A stretch of DNA of 64,000 nucleotides from Rhizobacter sp. (GTDB lineage Bacteria > Pseudomonadota > Gammaproteobacteria > Burkholderiales > Burkholderiaceae_C). This document shows positions 31,543 to 39,543 of this stretch, piece after piece. The translations under genes were made by a program, and so were the position numbers. Location of the stretch: positions 620,001-684,000 of the forward strand of contig JAHBZQ010000001.1 in NCBI GenBank assembly GCA_019635355.1, in the 5' to 3' direction. The notes under the pieces were generated by a model, which was not told the DNA's origin, searched no databases, and saw only the letters and a program-made list of their open reading frames with translations. Each line of letters starts with the position of its first letter. Within the stretch, counting starts at the first letter, position 1.

Positions 31543-31613
31543 CCCTTCGACAGGCTCAGGGCGAACGGCGGGGGCCGCTGCCCGTTTCCGTTCGGGCTGA
31601 GCCTGTCGAAGCC
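31543..31613. repeat. REP-like palindrome, copy 3, between tssM and tagF
   Basis: Arms at 31543-31568 (CCCTTCGACAGGCTCAGG...) and 31588-31613 (CCGTTCGGGCTGAGCCTGTC...) pair over most of their length. The arm order is reversed relative to copies 1, 2 and 4, and it uses GCCTG/CAGGC where they have GCTTG/CAAGC, a paired change. It is the only copy between same-strand genes and could reduce tagF expression relative to tssM. Confidence 0.85.
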
Positions 31614-31628
31614 CAGCGAGTGCCTCGC

Positions 31629-32345
31629 ATGAACGAGTCAGCGCTTCTCGACCTCCTCGCCGGCACCGGCGTGGAAGCCCCTGGCTGGTACGGCAAGCTC
31701 GCCATGCTCGGCGACTTCGCCAGCCGCCGGCTGCCGCAGCACTTCATCGACCTGGTCGACCCCTGGCTCGCCCGCGGCATCGAAGCGAGCCAGGCCCAGC
31801 TCGGCGCCCAATGGCTCAACGTCTACCTCACTGGCCCGATCTGGCGCTTCGCCTGGGCGCCGAAGGTGGTCGACGACCAGTGGTGGCTGGGCGTGATGAT
31901 GCCGAGTGTCGACAAGGTCGGCCGCTATTTCCCCGTGGTGATCGCTCGCAACATGCCGGCGCTGCCCGGCACCGCCGAAGGCCTCGAGGCGCTGCAGGCC
32001 TGGTACGGCCACCTCGGCGCGGTCGCACTGAGCAGCCTGCGCCCGGGCGCCACGCTCGAAGAATTCGAATCCACCCTCGCGCGCGCACCGGCCATCGGTG
32101 AAAGCGCGCATGTGGCGCCGGCCGCCGCGCAACTTTTGCCGGGCCGGGTGAGGCACACTCTGCCCGGCGCCGCGTCCTTGTCGACCTGGGCCCAGGGGCT
32201 GCTGGTGGCCGATGCCTTGCAACGCTACGCCGGCCACAGCCTGTGGTGGCCCGACCATGCCGCGTCGCCCGACAACAGCCTGAGCGTGGCGCAGGGTCTG
32301 CCCGCCGCTCAACATTTTTCGCAGGTGCTGGAGGGTCGTTGGTGA
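31629..32345 (+). CDS. tagF: T6SS accessory protein TagF (post-translational repressor family)
   Basis: The 238-residue product has the TagF/ImpM pattern: WYGKLAMLGDFASRRLP near the N-terminus, then WLNVYLTGPIWRFAW and a VGRYFPVVI strand. In Pseudomonas, TagF represses T6SS firing independently of, or linked to, the threonine-phosphorylation pathway. ATG 31629 is preferred over a GTG at 31620. The gene ends in a four-base GTGA overlap with the kinase gene, supporting co-translation. Confidence 0.92.
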   Translation: MNESALLDLLAGTGVEAPGWYGKLAMLGDFASRRLPQHFIDLVDPWLARGIEASQAQLGAQWLNVYLTGPIWRFAWAPKVVDDQWWLGVMMPSVDKVGRYFPVVIARNMPALPGTAEGLEALQAWYGHLGAVALSSLRPGATLEEFESTLARAPAIGESAHVAPAAAQLLPGRVRHTLPGAASLSTWAQGLLVADALQRYAGHSLWWPDHAASPDNSLSVAQGLPAAQHFSQVLEGRW

Positions 32346-34330
32346 GTTCTCCCGTTCCGCCCGACAAGACGGAAACACTGAACATGGGCAACCGAACGTC
32401 GGCGACGACTTCCGTGGCGGGCGCCGGCATTGAGATCGACGGCAGCGGCAACGCACTGCCGCTCGGCCATCGCCTGCAGGAATACGTGATCGAGGGCCTG
32501 ATCGGCGAGGGCGGCTTCGGCATCGTCTACCTCGCACGAGACACCCAGCTCGGCCGCGTGGTGGCGCTCAAGGAATACATGCCCTCGTCGCTGGCCACGC
32601 GCGACGGCGAGCACCAGGTCTCGGTGCGTTCGATGCGCCACCGCGAGACCTTCGAGCTCGGCCTGCGCAGCTTTGTGAACGAAGCGCAGCTGCTCGCGTC
32701 GTTCGACCACCCGTCGCTCGTGAAGGTCTACCGCTTCTGGGAGCAGAACGGCACCGCCTACATGGTGATGCCGTACTACCAGGGCCCGACGCTCAAGCAG
32801 TGGCTGGTGGAAAACGGCGCGCGTGCCGACGAGGGCTGGCTGCTCTCGCTGCTGCACCCGGTGATCGACGCGCTGGAGGTGATGCACCACGAGCGCTGCT
32901 ATCACCGCGACATCGCGCCCGACAACATCCTGCTGCTGCAGCACGCCTCCACCCAGATCGGCCGCCCGCACGCCGTGCGCCCCGTGCTGCTCGATTTCGG
33001 CGCCGCGCGCCGCGTCATCAGCGATGCGACCCAGGCGCTCACGGTGATCCTGAAATCGGGCTACGCCCCCATCGAGCAGTACGCCGAATCGACCTCGATG
33101 AAGCAGGGCGCCTGGACCGACGTCTACGCACTCTCGGCCGTGCTCTACGCCGCCATCACCGGCAAGGCGCCGCTGCCTTCGGTGAGCCGCATGGTGACCG
33201 ACGACATGGTGCCGGCCGCGCAGGCCGGGGCCGGGCACTACACGCAGGAGTTTCTGGCGGCGATCGACAAGGGTTTGTCGGTGCGCCCCGAGCACCGCCC
33301 ACAAGACATGGCCGCGCTGCGGCAACTCTTCAGCTATGGCACCGGCACGCCGTCGACGGTGCCGGCCGCCGTGCCGCCAGCGCCGGCGGCCGATGCGACG
33401 CTTGCCGACGATGGCGCGACGGTCGTGCTGGGCCCGGCCACGGCGGCGCCCGCGGTCACCGTGCAGGTGCCGCGGCCGAGCCCACCGCCGCCTGCGCCCC
33501 CCGTGCCATCTGCATCACCTGCTCCTGCAGCTGCCCCGCGGCCCGCCGCGCCCGTGCCGCCGATCAAGCTGCTCAACCCCGAGCCTGCGCCGGCACCGTC
33601 GCGCACCGGCCTGTGGGTGGCCAGCGGCCTCGCGCTCAGCGCACTCGCCGCCGCCGGCTGGTGGTTCGGCCTGCGCGACTCGGCGCCGCCTGCGCCCCCG
33701 GCCACCGACCCTGGCACCACCGCATCGCCCGCCGTGGCCCGCAGCGAGCCGCCTGCGCCGCCCGCCTCGGCTGCGGCGGCACCACCACCCCCGGCCGTCG
33801 CCGCCACGCCCTTCGGCATCGTGCCGGCGCTGCAGGACATCGTGCGCCAGGCCGACCCGCTGCTGGGCGTGAACGCGCTGGCCGACAAATCGGCCATCGT
33901 CATCGGCAAGGACCGCCTGCAGTTCCGCGTGAAGGCCTCGCAGTCGGGCTACGTCTACGTCTTCCTCGGTGGCACCGACAAGGGCCACATGTACCTGCTG
34001 TTCCCCAACGCCATCGACCGCGACAACCGCATCGACGCCAACAAGGAGCTGCAGTTGCCGCGCAAGGGCTGGCAGATCACCGCCGGTGGGCCGCCGGGCA
34101 CGAACCACATCGTGACGATGGTGTCGCGCCTGCCGCGCGATTTTTCGCAGGCGGGGCTGCGGGCGTCGAAAGACGACATTCCCGAGTTCGACCTCGCCCG
34201 GGCCGAGCAGCTCTGGGCCGCACGCACCGGCCGCGACAACCCCTTCGTCGGCCAGGCCGTGTGCCCGCCACAAGGCGCGTGCGACGCGACCTACGGCGCC
34301 ACGCTGCTCACCATCGACGAGGTGCGCTGA
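32342..34330 (+). CDS. Membrane Ser/Thr protein kinase with C-terminal DUF4384-like domain (PpkA-like)
   Basis: This protein is about 662 residues if the GTG at 32342 is used; ATG 32384 is an alternative. The kinase domain has GEGGFGIVYLARD, the ATP-binding Lys in VALKEY, catalytic HRDIAPDN and DFGAAR. A Pro/Ala-rich linker, one transmembrane helix (WVASGLALSALAAAGWWFGL), a second Pro-rich linker and a domain with FRVKASQSGYVYVF typical of DUF4384 follow. The DIA in place of DLK in the catalytic loop is common in bacterial T6SS kinases. Its likely target is the FHA protein at 41004, with phosphatase 40185 reversing it. Confidence 0.9.
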   Translation: MSSPVPPDKTETLNMGNRTSATTSVAGAGIEIDGSGNALPLGHRLQEYVIEGLIGEGGFGIVYLARDTQLGRVVALKEYMPSSLATRDGEHQVSVRSMRHRETFELGLRSFVNEAQLLASFDHPSLVKVYRFWEQNGTAYMVMPYYQGPTLKQWLVENGARADEGWLLSLLHPVIDALEVMHHERCYHRDIAPDNILLLQHASTQIGRPHAVRPVLLDFGAARRVISDATQALTVILKSGYAPIEQYAESTSMKQGAWTDVYALSAVLYAAITGKAPLPSVSRMVTDDMVPAAQAGAGHYTQEFLAAIDKGLSVRPEHRPQDMAALRQLFSYGTGTPSTVPAAVPPAPAADATLADDGATVVLGPATAAPAVTVQVPRPSPPPPAPPVPSASPAPAAAPRPAAPVPPIKLLNPEPAPAPSRTGLWVASGLALSALAAAGWWFGLRDSAPPAPPATDPGTTASPAVARSEPPAPPASAAAAPPPPAVAATPFGIVPALQDIVRQADPLLGVNALADKSAIVIGKDRLQFRVKASQSGYVYVFLGGTDKGHMYLLFPNAIDRDNRIDANKELQLPRKGWQITAGGPPGTNHIVTMVSRLPRDFSQAGLRASKDDIPEFDLARAEQLWAARTGRDNPFVGQAVCPPQGACDATYGATLLTIDEVR

Positions 34331-34363
34331 GGCGTTCGTCTGGCCGGGTTTCTGGATTGCTCA

Positions 34364-34397
34364 GGGTGTGGCAGTGCACACCCGGTGCCTTGGCACC
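34364..34397 (+). other. Two tandem small hairpins between the kinase and L,D-transpeptidase genes
   Basis: GGGTGTG pairs with CACACCC (34364-34370 with 34377-34383), and directly after it GGTGCC pairs with GGCACC (34384-34389 with 34392-34397). There is no U-run, so they are not classical terminators. They sit 17 bases before the next ATG, where they could slow decay or restrict translation. Confidence 0.5.
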
Positions 34398-34413
34398 CCG
34401 AGCAGGAAGACCC

Positions 34414-35193
34414 ATGAACGGCAAGACTGACGGCAATTCGGTAAATCGTGCCAGGGACGACGAGCCCTGGCTCGGCTCCTACTGGTCGCTCGCCGTCTTC
34501 ATCGCCGCAGAGTTGGCCATCGGCTCGATGGTGGTGCGCCTCTCGACGCCGCCCGCATCGCAGGCCGTTGCCATCACCCCCGTAGCTGTCGAATTTGCGG
34601 CAGCCGTGCCGACGAACCCACGCGTGCCGGCCACGCCGCTCGAGCAGGTGGTGCAGTGGGCCGTGGCGGGCGATGCCGGGGGCCGGCCCTTCGTGGTGGT
34701 CGACAAGCCCGGCGCCCACGTGCTCGCCTTCGACGCCCGCGGCCAGCTCCTGCAGCGTGTGCCGGCGCTGCTGGGCTCGGCGCTCGGCGACGACAGCCCG
34801 CCTGGCATCGGCGACAAGCCGCTCTCGCAGATCAAGCCCGACGAGCGCGTGACGCCCGCCGGGCGCTTCGTCGCACAGATGGGCGAAACGCTCACCGGCG
34901 AAGACGTGGTGTGGGTCGACTACGACGCGGCGGTGTCGATGCACCGCGTGCGCGTGGTGAAGGAAAGCGAACACCGCTTCGAGCGCCTGGCCTCGGAGAC
35001 CATCGAAGACAACCGCATCTCCAACGGTTGCATCAACCTGCCCGTGGCCTTCTACGAGCAGGTGCTCAAGCCGACGGTGGAAGCCGGCCCGACCGTCGTG
35101 TACGTGCTGCCCGAGCGGCGCACGCTGCAGGAGGTGTTTGCCCGCAGCGTGAGCAGCCGGCCGGCGCAGTCGCCTCGCCAGCCGGTGTTCTGA
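34414..35193 (+). CDS. L,D-transpeptidase (YkuD family), membrane-anchored
   Basis: This 259-residue protein has an N-terminal transmembrane segment (SLAVFIAAELAIGSMVV) followed by a periplasmic YkuD domain. The catalytic motif reads RISNGCINLP, with Asn in place of the usual His of SHGC, and an upstream VSMHRV supplies a His. The nucleophile Cys is present. The family cross-links meso-DAP residues or attaches proteins to murein. The gene directly follows the T6SS kinase, so a role in local cell-wall editing is possible but unproven. Confidence 0.85.
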   Translation: MNGKTDGNSVNRARDDEPWLGSYWSLAVFIAAELAIGSMVVRLSTPPASQAVAITPVAVEFAAAVPTNPRVPATPLEQVVQWAVAGDAGGRPFVVVDKPGAHVLAFDARGQLLQRVPALLGSALGDDSPPGIGDKPLSQIKPDERVTPAGRFVAQMGETLTGEDVVWVDYDAAVSMHRVRVVKESEHRFERLASETIEDNRISNGCINLPVAFYEQVLKPTVEAGPTVVYVLPERRTLQEVFARSVSSRPAQSPRQPVF

Positions 35194-35202
35194 TCGGGCA
35201 AG

Positions 35203-35225
35203 AAAAACGGGCCCGCAGGCCCGTT
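35203..35225 (-). terminator. Rho-independent terminator for the 35247-35630 gene
   Basis: AACGGGCC (35206-35213) pairs with GGCCCGTT (35218-35225) around a CGCA loop. Read on the minus strand, the hairpin is followed by a run of five U. On the plus strand there is no T-tract, so termination of the transpeptidase transcript there would be weak. Confidence 0.8.
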
Positions 35226-35246
35226 GAGTGATGTCGACCGAAGGGC

Positions 35247-35630
35247 TTAGCCACGGTCGGCGCGCGCCGGCAGTTCGCTGCTGGACGAGCTGTCCATCGT
35301 CGACGAGGTCGACGACGAGTCGGTGCTGCTGGTGGTGCCCACGTCAGGCGTGTTGCGCGAGCCCATGCTGCCCGAGCCTTCCTGGCGCTGTTCAAGCGTC
35401 GGGGTGGCGGCAGCGCCGCCCGGAGTCGCCGAGCTGTTGCCTTCGTTCGTCGGCAGGGCCGAGTTCTGCGGGTTGTTGTCGGTCGACGGGCGCGCCTCGG
35501 GTGCGGATGCAGCGTTGGGCGAGTTGCTGTTCGGAAGCGAATCGCTGGTGGTCTGGGCGATGGTCACGCCGGCGGCGCTCACCATGGCGATGACGGCGGC
35601 GATGCTCAAGGTCTTGGATACGTCTTTCAT
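35247..35630 (-). CDS. Low-complexity Ser/Asn/Thr-rich exported protein ending LPARADRG
   Basis: The 127-residue product has a signal peptide (SIAAVIAMVSAAGVTIAQ) and then a low-complexity region of Ser, Asn, Thr, Pro and Gly with no recognisable fold. The last eight residues, LPARADRG, are identical to the end of another low-complexity exported protein at 43958-44407, although the rest of the two proteins is not alignable. AAAGGAG lies 7 bases before the ATG at 35630. The mature part looks disordered and periplasmic or surface-exposed. No function is assigned. Confidence 0.75.
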   Translation of the reverse strand: MKDVSKTLSIAAVIAMVSAAGVTIAQTTSDSLPNSNSPNAASAPEARPSTDNNPQNSALPTNEGNSSATPGGAAATPTLEQRQEGSGSMGSRNTPDVGTTSSTDSSSTSSTMDSSSSSELPARADRG

Positions 35631-35734
35631 CTTTGGAACTCCTTTGCCCGAAACGAAGGTCCCGGTGCACAAACTCCGGCAACGCTCGTTCCAAACCCGG
35701 GGTTTCCACGGACGAAATCCGTGTCGGACGATCC

Positions 35735-36427
35735 TTACTTGACCAGCATCACCCGCATGCCCAAGGCGCGGCCCGCGGGCCGGTCGAGCACCTGGATGGT
35801 CGCCTCGCGTGCCTTGAAGCCTTCCGGCAGCGGCTGGCTACCGCTCACCACCTCATGCGACGTGAACGACACCGGCACCGGCTTGAGCGCCACCGTGGTC
35901 TGCGGGCTCTTGGCCGAGCTGCCCACCACCTGCAGCTGCATCACGCCGGTGGTGGGTTTGTTGGACGCACGATCCCGTGCGAGCACGACGTCGTAGACCA
36001 GCGCACCGCCGCGCACGGTGAACTTGCCGGCGCGTACCTCGACCGTGCCGCCGCGCGGGTCGGGCGGCAAGGCCTCCACCGTGGTAGCCAGGTCCTGGCT
36101 GAGCCGCTCGATGCGTGTGCGGCTGCCGGCGAGTTCGTCTTGCAGCGCCTTGTTCTGCGAGGTGGTGGCGGCGAGCCTGCGTTCGGTGTCGCCGAGCGCC
36201 TGCTGCAGGCGCTGGCGTTCGGCTTCGGTGCTGTCGTAGGCCGCGCGCAGCTTCGACGATTCACTCGCCGACAGGCGCGGCGGCAGGTAGCGCTGCTGCA
36301 CCACGAGCACGCCCGCCACGCCCACCGCGACGCCGCTCAACAGCAGCACCAGCCAACGTGGAGGGCGGCCACGCTTGCGCCGGTGGCCATACGACTCGAG
36401 CACCACGGGTTTCGATCGACCGAACAT
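35735..36427 (-). CDS. Single-pass membrane coiled-coil protein (DUF6776-like)
   Basis: The 230-residue product has a basic cytoplasmic N-terminus (HRRKRGRPPR), one transmembrane helix (WLVLLLSGVAVGVAGVLVV) and a coiled coil of roughly 75 residues rich in Glu, Gln, Leu and Arg. A C-terminal beta-rich domain follows (GTVEVRAGKFTVRGGALVYDVVL, later VMQLQVVG). Topology suggests an inner-membrane anchor with a periplasmic coiled coil. It resembles a family of uncharacterised Burkholderiales proteins; no catalytic residues are evident. It is divergent from the helicase at 36577. Confidence 0.75.
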   Translation of the reverse strand: MFGRSKPVVLESYGHRRKRGRPPRWLVLLLSGVAVGVAGVLVVQQRYLPPRLSASESSKLRAAYDSTEAERQRLQQALGDTERRLAATTSQNKALQDELAGSRTRIERLSQDLATTVEALPPDPRGGTVEVRAGKFTVRGGALVYDVVLARDRASNKPTTGVMQLQVVGSSAKSPQTTVALKPVPVSFTSHEVVSGSQPLPEGFKAREATIQVLDRPAGRALGMRVMLVK

Positions 36428-36576
36428 GCAGAAAAGTGTCTTGGGTCAGAGGGGGAATGAAGGGTACAACCATCACCCACGCACCGCGAATCCGGCTTTG
36501 AAACACGATGTGCCGCAGGGTCGGCGCATGAGTGCGGGGCGTGGCCCCGGTACGATGTCGGCCCTTGCGCCTGCCC

Positions 36577-38802
36577 ATGTCTGAAGTCACCCTGAACCTC
36601 CCCAACCCCCGGCATGCACGCCGGGTGCCGCCCCACATCGACAAAGCCGCCTTCGAGCGCATTCGCCAGGCGGCCTACCTGCTGCCGCAGGTCGTGAAGC
36701 CGAGCGACTACGAAGGCGAGCGCGGCGCCGAAGTCGAAGCCCGCCTCGACGACCAGGGCCTGGTGCTGCTGCAAAAGGCGGTATCGGGTGCGCGGCCCAG
36801 CCGCTGGATCGCCCCCGAGCTGATGGACATGGCCCTGCGGCACCTCGACGCCGTGGGCACCGGCCCCCAGGTGCGCCAGCTCATGCTCGACCGCACCGCA
36901 GCGCTCGACGCCCTCGGCATCTCGCGCGAAGGCGCGCGCTGGACGCGCGTCGTGAGCCACGTGCTCAAGCTCGCCGAGCCCGGCTGGCAGGTGCCGGTGC
37001 TGCACCACGTGCCGGTGTCGGCCGATGCCGTCTGGGCCTACTACCGCAGCGGCGATCAAGACGCCCTGCGCGAAGCGCTCGGGCCCACGCCCGACTACCC
37101 GCATGCGCAGGTGCTGCAGGCGCAGCTCGACCGGCTGGTGGCGCGCAGCCGCGTGCACAGCCCGGCGCATCTCGATTCCCTGCTGCCGCGCCTTCAATCG
37201 GAATGCGCCGTGGCCCATGCCACCACCAACCCCGAGGTGGTGGCCGAAGCCTGCACCCGCGTTCAGGAGCGCTGGGCCCACCGTGCGAGTGAGCTCGAAA
37301 CCCTCGAAGGCCTGAACCACGAGCTCGCCTTCCAGGGCTACCCCGACACCTTCGAGCTCGCGCGCCAGCTGCAGCGCAGCGTGACGCTCTACGTCGGCCC
37401 GCCCAACAGCGGCAAGACGCACGCGGCCTTCGAGCAGCTCGCGCAGGCGCACAACGGCGTGTACCTCGCGCCGCTGCGCCTGCTCGCGCTCGAAGGGCGC
37501 GACCGCCTGGTGGCGCGTGGCGTGCCGTGCTCGCTGCTCACCGGCGAAGAGAACCAGCCGGCCGAGCACGCGCAGGTGGTGTCGAGCACGATCGAGATGA
37601 TGGCCACGCGCATCCCCGTCGACGTGGCGGTGATCGACGAAGCGCAGATGATCTTCGACCCGTACCGCGGCTGGGCGTGGACGCAGGCGATCGTCGGCGT
37701 GCCGGCCAACGAGGTCATCATCATCTGCTCGGCGTTTGCCGTGCCGGCGATCGAGAACCTGCTCGGCCTGTGCGGCGAACGCTGCAGCGTGCGGCAGTTC
37801 GAGCGCAAGCAGCACGTGGAGCTGCTGCCGCACCCGGTGCCGGTGTCGGCGCTCAAGCACGGCGATGCGGTGGTGGCCTTCAGCCGGCGCGACGTGCTCA
37901 CGCTGCGCGACCAGATCTCCGCCAGCGGCCACCCGGTGTCGGTGGTCTACGGCGCGCTGCCGCCTGAGGTGCGCCGCCGCGAGGCCGAGCGTTTCGCCAC
38001 CGGCGAGTCGCACATCCTCGTGGCCACCGATGCCATCGGCATGGGGCTCAACCTGCCGATCCGCCGCGTGCTCTTCAGCACCCTGACCAAGTTCGACGGC
38101 GTGGCCGACCGCACGCTCGACGAATCAGAAGTGCACCAGATCGCCGGGCGCGCTGGCCGCTTCGGCATCCACGAAGAAGGCTTCGTGGGCGTGCTGAAGG
38201 AAGCCGAGCCCAATGCGGGGAAGGTGCTCAAGGACCTGCTCGGCAAGCAACCGCGCGCCCCGCGCCACTTCAAGGCGCCGGTGGCGCCCAATGGCTGGCA
38301 CGTGGACACGATCGCTGCGCGCCTGCGCAAGACGCGCCTGCGCGAGGTGCTCGACGTGTTCATGGAGCAGCTGCGGCTCGACGACGCGCACTTCGCGGTG
38401 GCCGAGCTGGAGCAGATGCTCGACCTTGCGGCCGAGCTTGACCGGGTGGCGCCACGCCTGTCGCTCAAGCAGCGCTTCGTCTATGCGCAGGCGCCGGTCG
38501 ACACGCGGGCCGAAGGGCAGGTGCTCGAGTTCCTGGAATGGGCGGGGGCGCATGCGCTTGTGGGCAAGGCGGGGCGGCCTTGGTTTCTCGATGCGGTCGA
38601 TGGGCACAGCCGGCTCGATCGCATGGAGCAGGCGCTGCGGTCTTGCACGCTGTGGTTGTGGCTGGATCTGCGCTTTCCTGGGGTCTATGGACACGTGGAA
38701 GAAGTGCACTTGCTGCGCGAAGCGCTCAATGCGGGGATTGAGAGGCAGCTGCAGGGGCAGCGGCCGTTGGCGCAGATGCGGCGGGGGATGCGGCGGAGGT
38801 GA
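36577..38802 (+). CDS. Suv3-like DExH RNA helicase
   Basis: This is a 741-residue SF2 helicase. Walker A is GPPNSGKTHA, motif II is IDEAQM, motif V is VATDAIGMGLNLP and motif VI is IAGRAGRFG, with SUV3-type C-terminal helices after it. About 270 N-terminal residues precede the helicase core. Mitochondrial Suv3 unwinds RNA for decay; bacterial homologues are known mainly from other proteobacteria and their substrates are not established. The gene ends directly before one of two structured 3' elements (38806-39126). Confidence 0.88.
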   Translation: MSEVTLNLPNPRHARRVPPHIDKAAFERIRQAAYLLPQVVKPSDYEGERGAEVEARLDDQGLVLLQKAVSGARPSRWIAPELMDMALRHLDAVGTGPQVRQLMLDRTAALDALGISREGARWTRVVSHVLKLAEPGWQVPVLHHVPVSADAVWAYYRSGDQDALREALGPTPDYPHAQVLQAQLDRLVARSRVHSPAHLDSLLPRLQSECAVAHATTNPEVVAEACTRVQERWAHRASELETLEGLNHELAFQGYPDTFELARQLQRSVTLYVGPPNSGKTHAAFEQLAQAHNGVYLAPLRLLALEGRDRLVARGVPCSLLTGEENQPAEHAQVVSSTIEMMATRIPVDVAVIDEAQMIFDPYRGWAWTQAIVGVPANEVIIICSAFAVPAIENLLGLCGERCSVRQFERKQHVELLPHPVPVSALKHGDAVVAFSRRDVLTLRDQISASGHPVSVVYGALPPEVRRREAERFATGESHILVATDAIGMGLNLPIRRVLFSTLTKFDGVADRTLDESEVHQIAGRAGRFGIHEEGFVGVLKEAEPNAGKVLKDLLGKQPRAPRHFKAPVAPNGWHVDTIAARLRKTRLREVLDVFMEQLRLDDAHFAVAELEQMLDLAAELDRVAPRLSLKQRFVYAQAPVDTRAEGQVLEFLEWAGAHALVGKAGRPWFLDAVDGHSRLDRMEQALRSCTLWLWLDLRFPGVYGHVEEVHLLREALNAGIERQLQGQRPLAQMRRGMRRR

Positions 38803-38805
38803 GGC

Positions 38806-39126
38806 ACTGCGTGGTGCGCTGCCGGGATTTCGCCCCGGCGGGCGACCTTCTTTTCTTTGCTTGCCCAAAGAAAAGAAGGCAAAAGAAAGGGCCCCCCGTT
38901 CGCCGGTCCGCCTAGGGCGGACTTCTCTGCGCTGCTCGGGCTTGGGGTGTCGGGCAGAACTCACTCCGCGAGCTTCGCTCGCTGCGTTCAGACAGCTGCC
39001 CGAAGTCAGTTCACGAAGCGTGCTTCGCACGCCACCCCAAGCCCTGCGCTGCTCGACGGCTCTCAAGGGCCCCGGGATACCGCCGCCCGCTTCGCGGGCA
39101 TCACACTCTCGACTCGCTTCGCCTCG
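38806..39126 (+). repeat. Structured 3' element, left copy (multi-hairpin)
   Basis: It begins three bases after the helicase stop with ACTGCGTGG, then holds a series of hairpins. These are GCCGGG/CCCGGC (38821-38839), a perfect 14-base stem with loop CTTGCC (38846-38859 with 38866-38879), GTCCGCC/GGCGGAC (38906-38922) and a 12-base long-range stem (38938-38949 with 39033-39044). The long-range stem encloses smaller hairpins at 38968-38982 and 39018-39032. A homologous inverted copy lies at 39236-39536 with different but still paired stems. I see no coding gene in 38803-39543; the open frames there run through these repeats. Confidence 0.85.
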
Positions 39127-39158
39127 TGCTGGGTTTGTGCCCCCACGCCCACCCCCCA

Positions 39159-39225
39159 CCGTTCGGGCTGAGCTTGTCGAAGCCAGCGCATGGCACGGGC
39201 CCTTCGACAAGCTCAGGGCGAACGG
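39159..39225. repeat. REP-like palindrome, copy 4, centred between the two structured elements
   Basis: Arms at 39159-39184 and 39199-39225 match copy 1 (3802-3868) nearly base for base, including part of the loop. It sits between the two facing structured elements, so the whole stretch 38806-39536 forms a nested inverted arrangement. Confidence 0.85.
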
Positions 39226-39235
39226 GGGTGGGGAA

Positions 39236-39536
39236 TGAGGCGATGCGAAGCGAGCCGTATCGCACCGCTTCCCGTGGGTGGCGTCGAGGAGCGCAGGGCT
39301 TGAGGGGCGCGCGCGTCAGCGCGCATCAACAACTGACTTCGCGCCGCCTGTTTGAACGTAGCGAGCGCAGCTCGCGAAGTGAGTTCGGCGCGGCCCCTCA
39401 AGACCGAGCACCGCAGAGCAGTCCGGCCTCCGGCCGGACCGCCACCGTCGGGTCGCCTTTTCTTGGTTACTTCTTTTGGCGAAGCAAAAGAAGTAACTCG
39501 CCCGCCGGGGCGAGACCCGGCAAATAGCCACGCAGT
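39236..39536 (-). repeat. Structured 3' element, right copy (inverted)
   Basis: Read on the minus strand it starts seven bases after the OmpA-like stop with ACTGCGTGG, the same as the left copy. Its stems are GCCGGG/CCCGGC (39504-39521), a perfect 13-base stem with loop CTTCGC on the minus strand (39466-39478 with 39485-39497), GTCCGGCC/GGCCGGAC (39421-39439) and CTTGAGGGGC/GCCCCTCAAG (39299-39308 with 39393-39402). The last stem encloses GCGAGC/GCTCGC (39361-39375) and GCGCGC/GCGCGC (39309-39324). The stem sequences differ from the left copy yet remain paired. Confidence 0.85.
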
Positions 39537-39543
39537 AAAAAAC

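Noticed and set aside
38857..39527. Several open frames of 60-130 residues in the repeat region
   Set aside because: They cross the structured elements and the REP-like palindrome, have no ribosome sites and share no domain. They explain 'hypothetical proteins' often called on such repeats.
38806..39536. The facing elements as terminal inverted repeats of one transposon
   Set aside because: The copies are diverged with paired changes, there is no transposase or visible target duplication, and each copy starts right after a gene's stop codon, which fits 3'-end elements better.
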